A DNA stretch of 64,000 nt, taken from contig JAWLCL010000003.1 in NCBI GenBank assembly GCA_041687255.1, forward strand, positions 372,001 to 436,000. Direction: 5' to 3'. The DNA is from Mariniphaga sp041687255. Its GTDB lineage: Bacteria > Bacteroidota > Bacteroidia > Bacteroidales > Prolixibacteraceae. The position numbers and the translations under genes are program-made. The notes under the pieces are model-generated. The model saw only the letters and a program-made list of their open reading frames with translations. It did no database searches and was not told where the DNA came from. Below, one piece after another: positions 63,366 to 64,000 of the stretch (position 1 is the stretch's first letter; every line of letters starts with the position of its first letter).

Positions 63366-64000
63366 TCACTGTTTCCTATCCACACCGCGGCTATAGTCCC
63401 TGAACCAGCTTCGCATTTTCATTTTCATGACTCCCCAAAGGGCCTCGTTGAAAATGCCGCCGCTCATCTTCGAAGTACCTTCCTTACGATCGGTAAAAAC
63501 AATGGGAACTTCCACAATGTTGAAGCCGAATTTATATGTGGTGAATTTCATTTCAATCTGGAATCCATAACCCACGAGACGAATTTTTTCAAAGTTGATG
63601 GTTTCAAGCACACTTCTTCGGTAACATTTAAAGCCTGCAGTGGTGTCCATGATCTTCATGCCGGTAACTATACGTACATACACCGATGCGAAATACGACA
63701 TGAGTACGCGGCCCAGTGGCCAGTTAATGACATTTATTCCTGATATATAGCGGGAACCGATGGCTAAATCAGCTCCTTGTTCCACTGCCCAATAAAGACG
63801 TTCCAGGTCATCGGGATTGTGAGAGAAGTCGGCATCCATTTCACAGATGTATTCGTACCCGTTCTGCAGGGCCCATTTGAAACCCGTGATGTAAGCTGTG
63901 CCCAAACCAAGTTTACCCTTCCGTTCCAGTATATGCAGGCGGCCGGGAAACTCCTGCTGCATCGATTTTACTATCGCCCCTGTTCCATCCGGAGAACTGT
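63366..64000 (-). CDS. Polyprenol monophosphomannose synthase-like glycosyltransferase (partial)
   Basis: The gene runs off the right edge, so the N-terminus is missing. The part present (about 211 aa, from SPDGTGAIVKSM) belongs to the family-2 transferase DPM1-like branch. Visible are the start of the nucleotide-binding DxSPDGT motif, GLGTAYITGFKWAL, the metal-binding MDADFSHNPDDLERL, the acceptor-side GSRYISGINVINWPLGR and FKCYRRSVLETI. Such enzymes charge polyprenyl phosphate with a sugar at the inner membrane for glycoprotein or envelope glycan synthesis. No C-terminal membrane domain follows. Confidence 0.9.
   Translation of the reverse strand, partial: SSPDGTGAIVKSMQQEFPGRLHILERKGKLGLGTAYITGFKWALQNGYEYICEMDADFSHNPDDLERLYWAVEQGADLAIGSRYISGINVINWPLGRVLMSYFASVYVRIVTGMKIMDTTAGFKCYRRSVLETINFEKIRLVGYGFQIEMKFTTYKFGFNIVEVPIVFTDRKEGTSKMSGGIFNEALWGVMKMKMRSWFRDYSRGVDRKQ

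Overview
The window is chromosomal DNA from a member of the Bacteroidota, most likely class Bacteroidia (Marinilabiliales-like; the order is an inference). Evidence: start codons are preceded by A-rich tracts and almost never by Shine-Dalgarno sequences; several promoters fit the Bacteroidota form TTG-N17-23-TAnnTTTG; protein families include a type IX secretion tail, a carboxypeptidase-regulatory-domain TonB receptor, DUF5687, DUF3109, the GNAT/nitrilase fusion and the QxH-type dihydroorotase; and the order nadB-nadC-coaX-porin-TPR-lptC-ppiD is a Bacteroidota arrangement. No prophage, insertion sequence, CRISPR array or integrase was found. Most of the window is core genome.

Layout. 1-5.1 kb: tRNA-Ala, tonB, hflX, a GNAT/carbon-nitrogen hydrolase fusion and asd. 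5.2-10.9 kb: a large secreted lamin-tail protein, then a PadR regulator with a membrane protein, a DUF5687 permease and an ABC ATPase. 11-15.9 kb: recX, prfB with its programmed frameshift, a polyphosphate kinase fused to an ArsC domain, and a lipoprotein. 16-20.7 kb: oxyR, tRNA-Leu and tig-clpP-clpX. 20.8-22.2 kb: a GreA/Rnk-type factor divergent from a MarR regulator, with repeated operators between them. 22.6-30.2 kb: sppA, then folK, a SpoIID/LytB protein, a GH9 plus deacetylase fusion and an AmpG-like permease. 30.3-37.7 kb: a methyltransferase, a DUF2752/CD225 pair, a TonB receptor, a 3D-domain protein, DUF3109 and gpmI. 37.9-47 kb: the ppiD-lptC-TPR-porin-coaX-nadC-nadB block, read right to left. 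47-53 kb: a cupin and a complete RND efflux operon. 53.4-55.5 kb: an accessory-looking stretch with a Cys/His/Asp-rich lipoprotein, a YdeI-like protein and intergenic repeats. 55.5-64 kb: mfd, a DUF5694 protein, a second 3D-domain protein, an orphan secretion tail, pyrC and a partial glycosyltransferase.

Functional threads. Envelope biogenesis and turnover is well represented: lptC, ppiD, sppA, SpoIID/LytB, two 3D-domain proteins, the AmpG-like permease, the GH9/deacetylase protein and the RND pump. Protein quality control is represented by tig-clpPX, and stress functions by oxyR, polyphosphate kinase-ArsC, mfd and recX. The most unusual items are the PPK1-ArsC fusion, the SpoIID / GH9-deacetylase / AmpG gene set, the metal-ligand-rich lipoprotein, two palindromic operator regions tied to PadR and MarR regulators, and a family of intergenic repeats with a 9-nt internal period around the YdeI-like gene.
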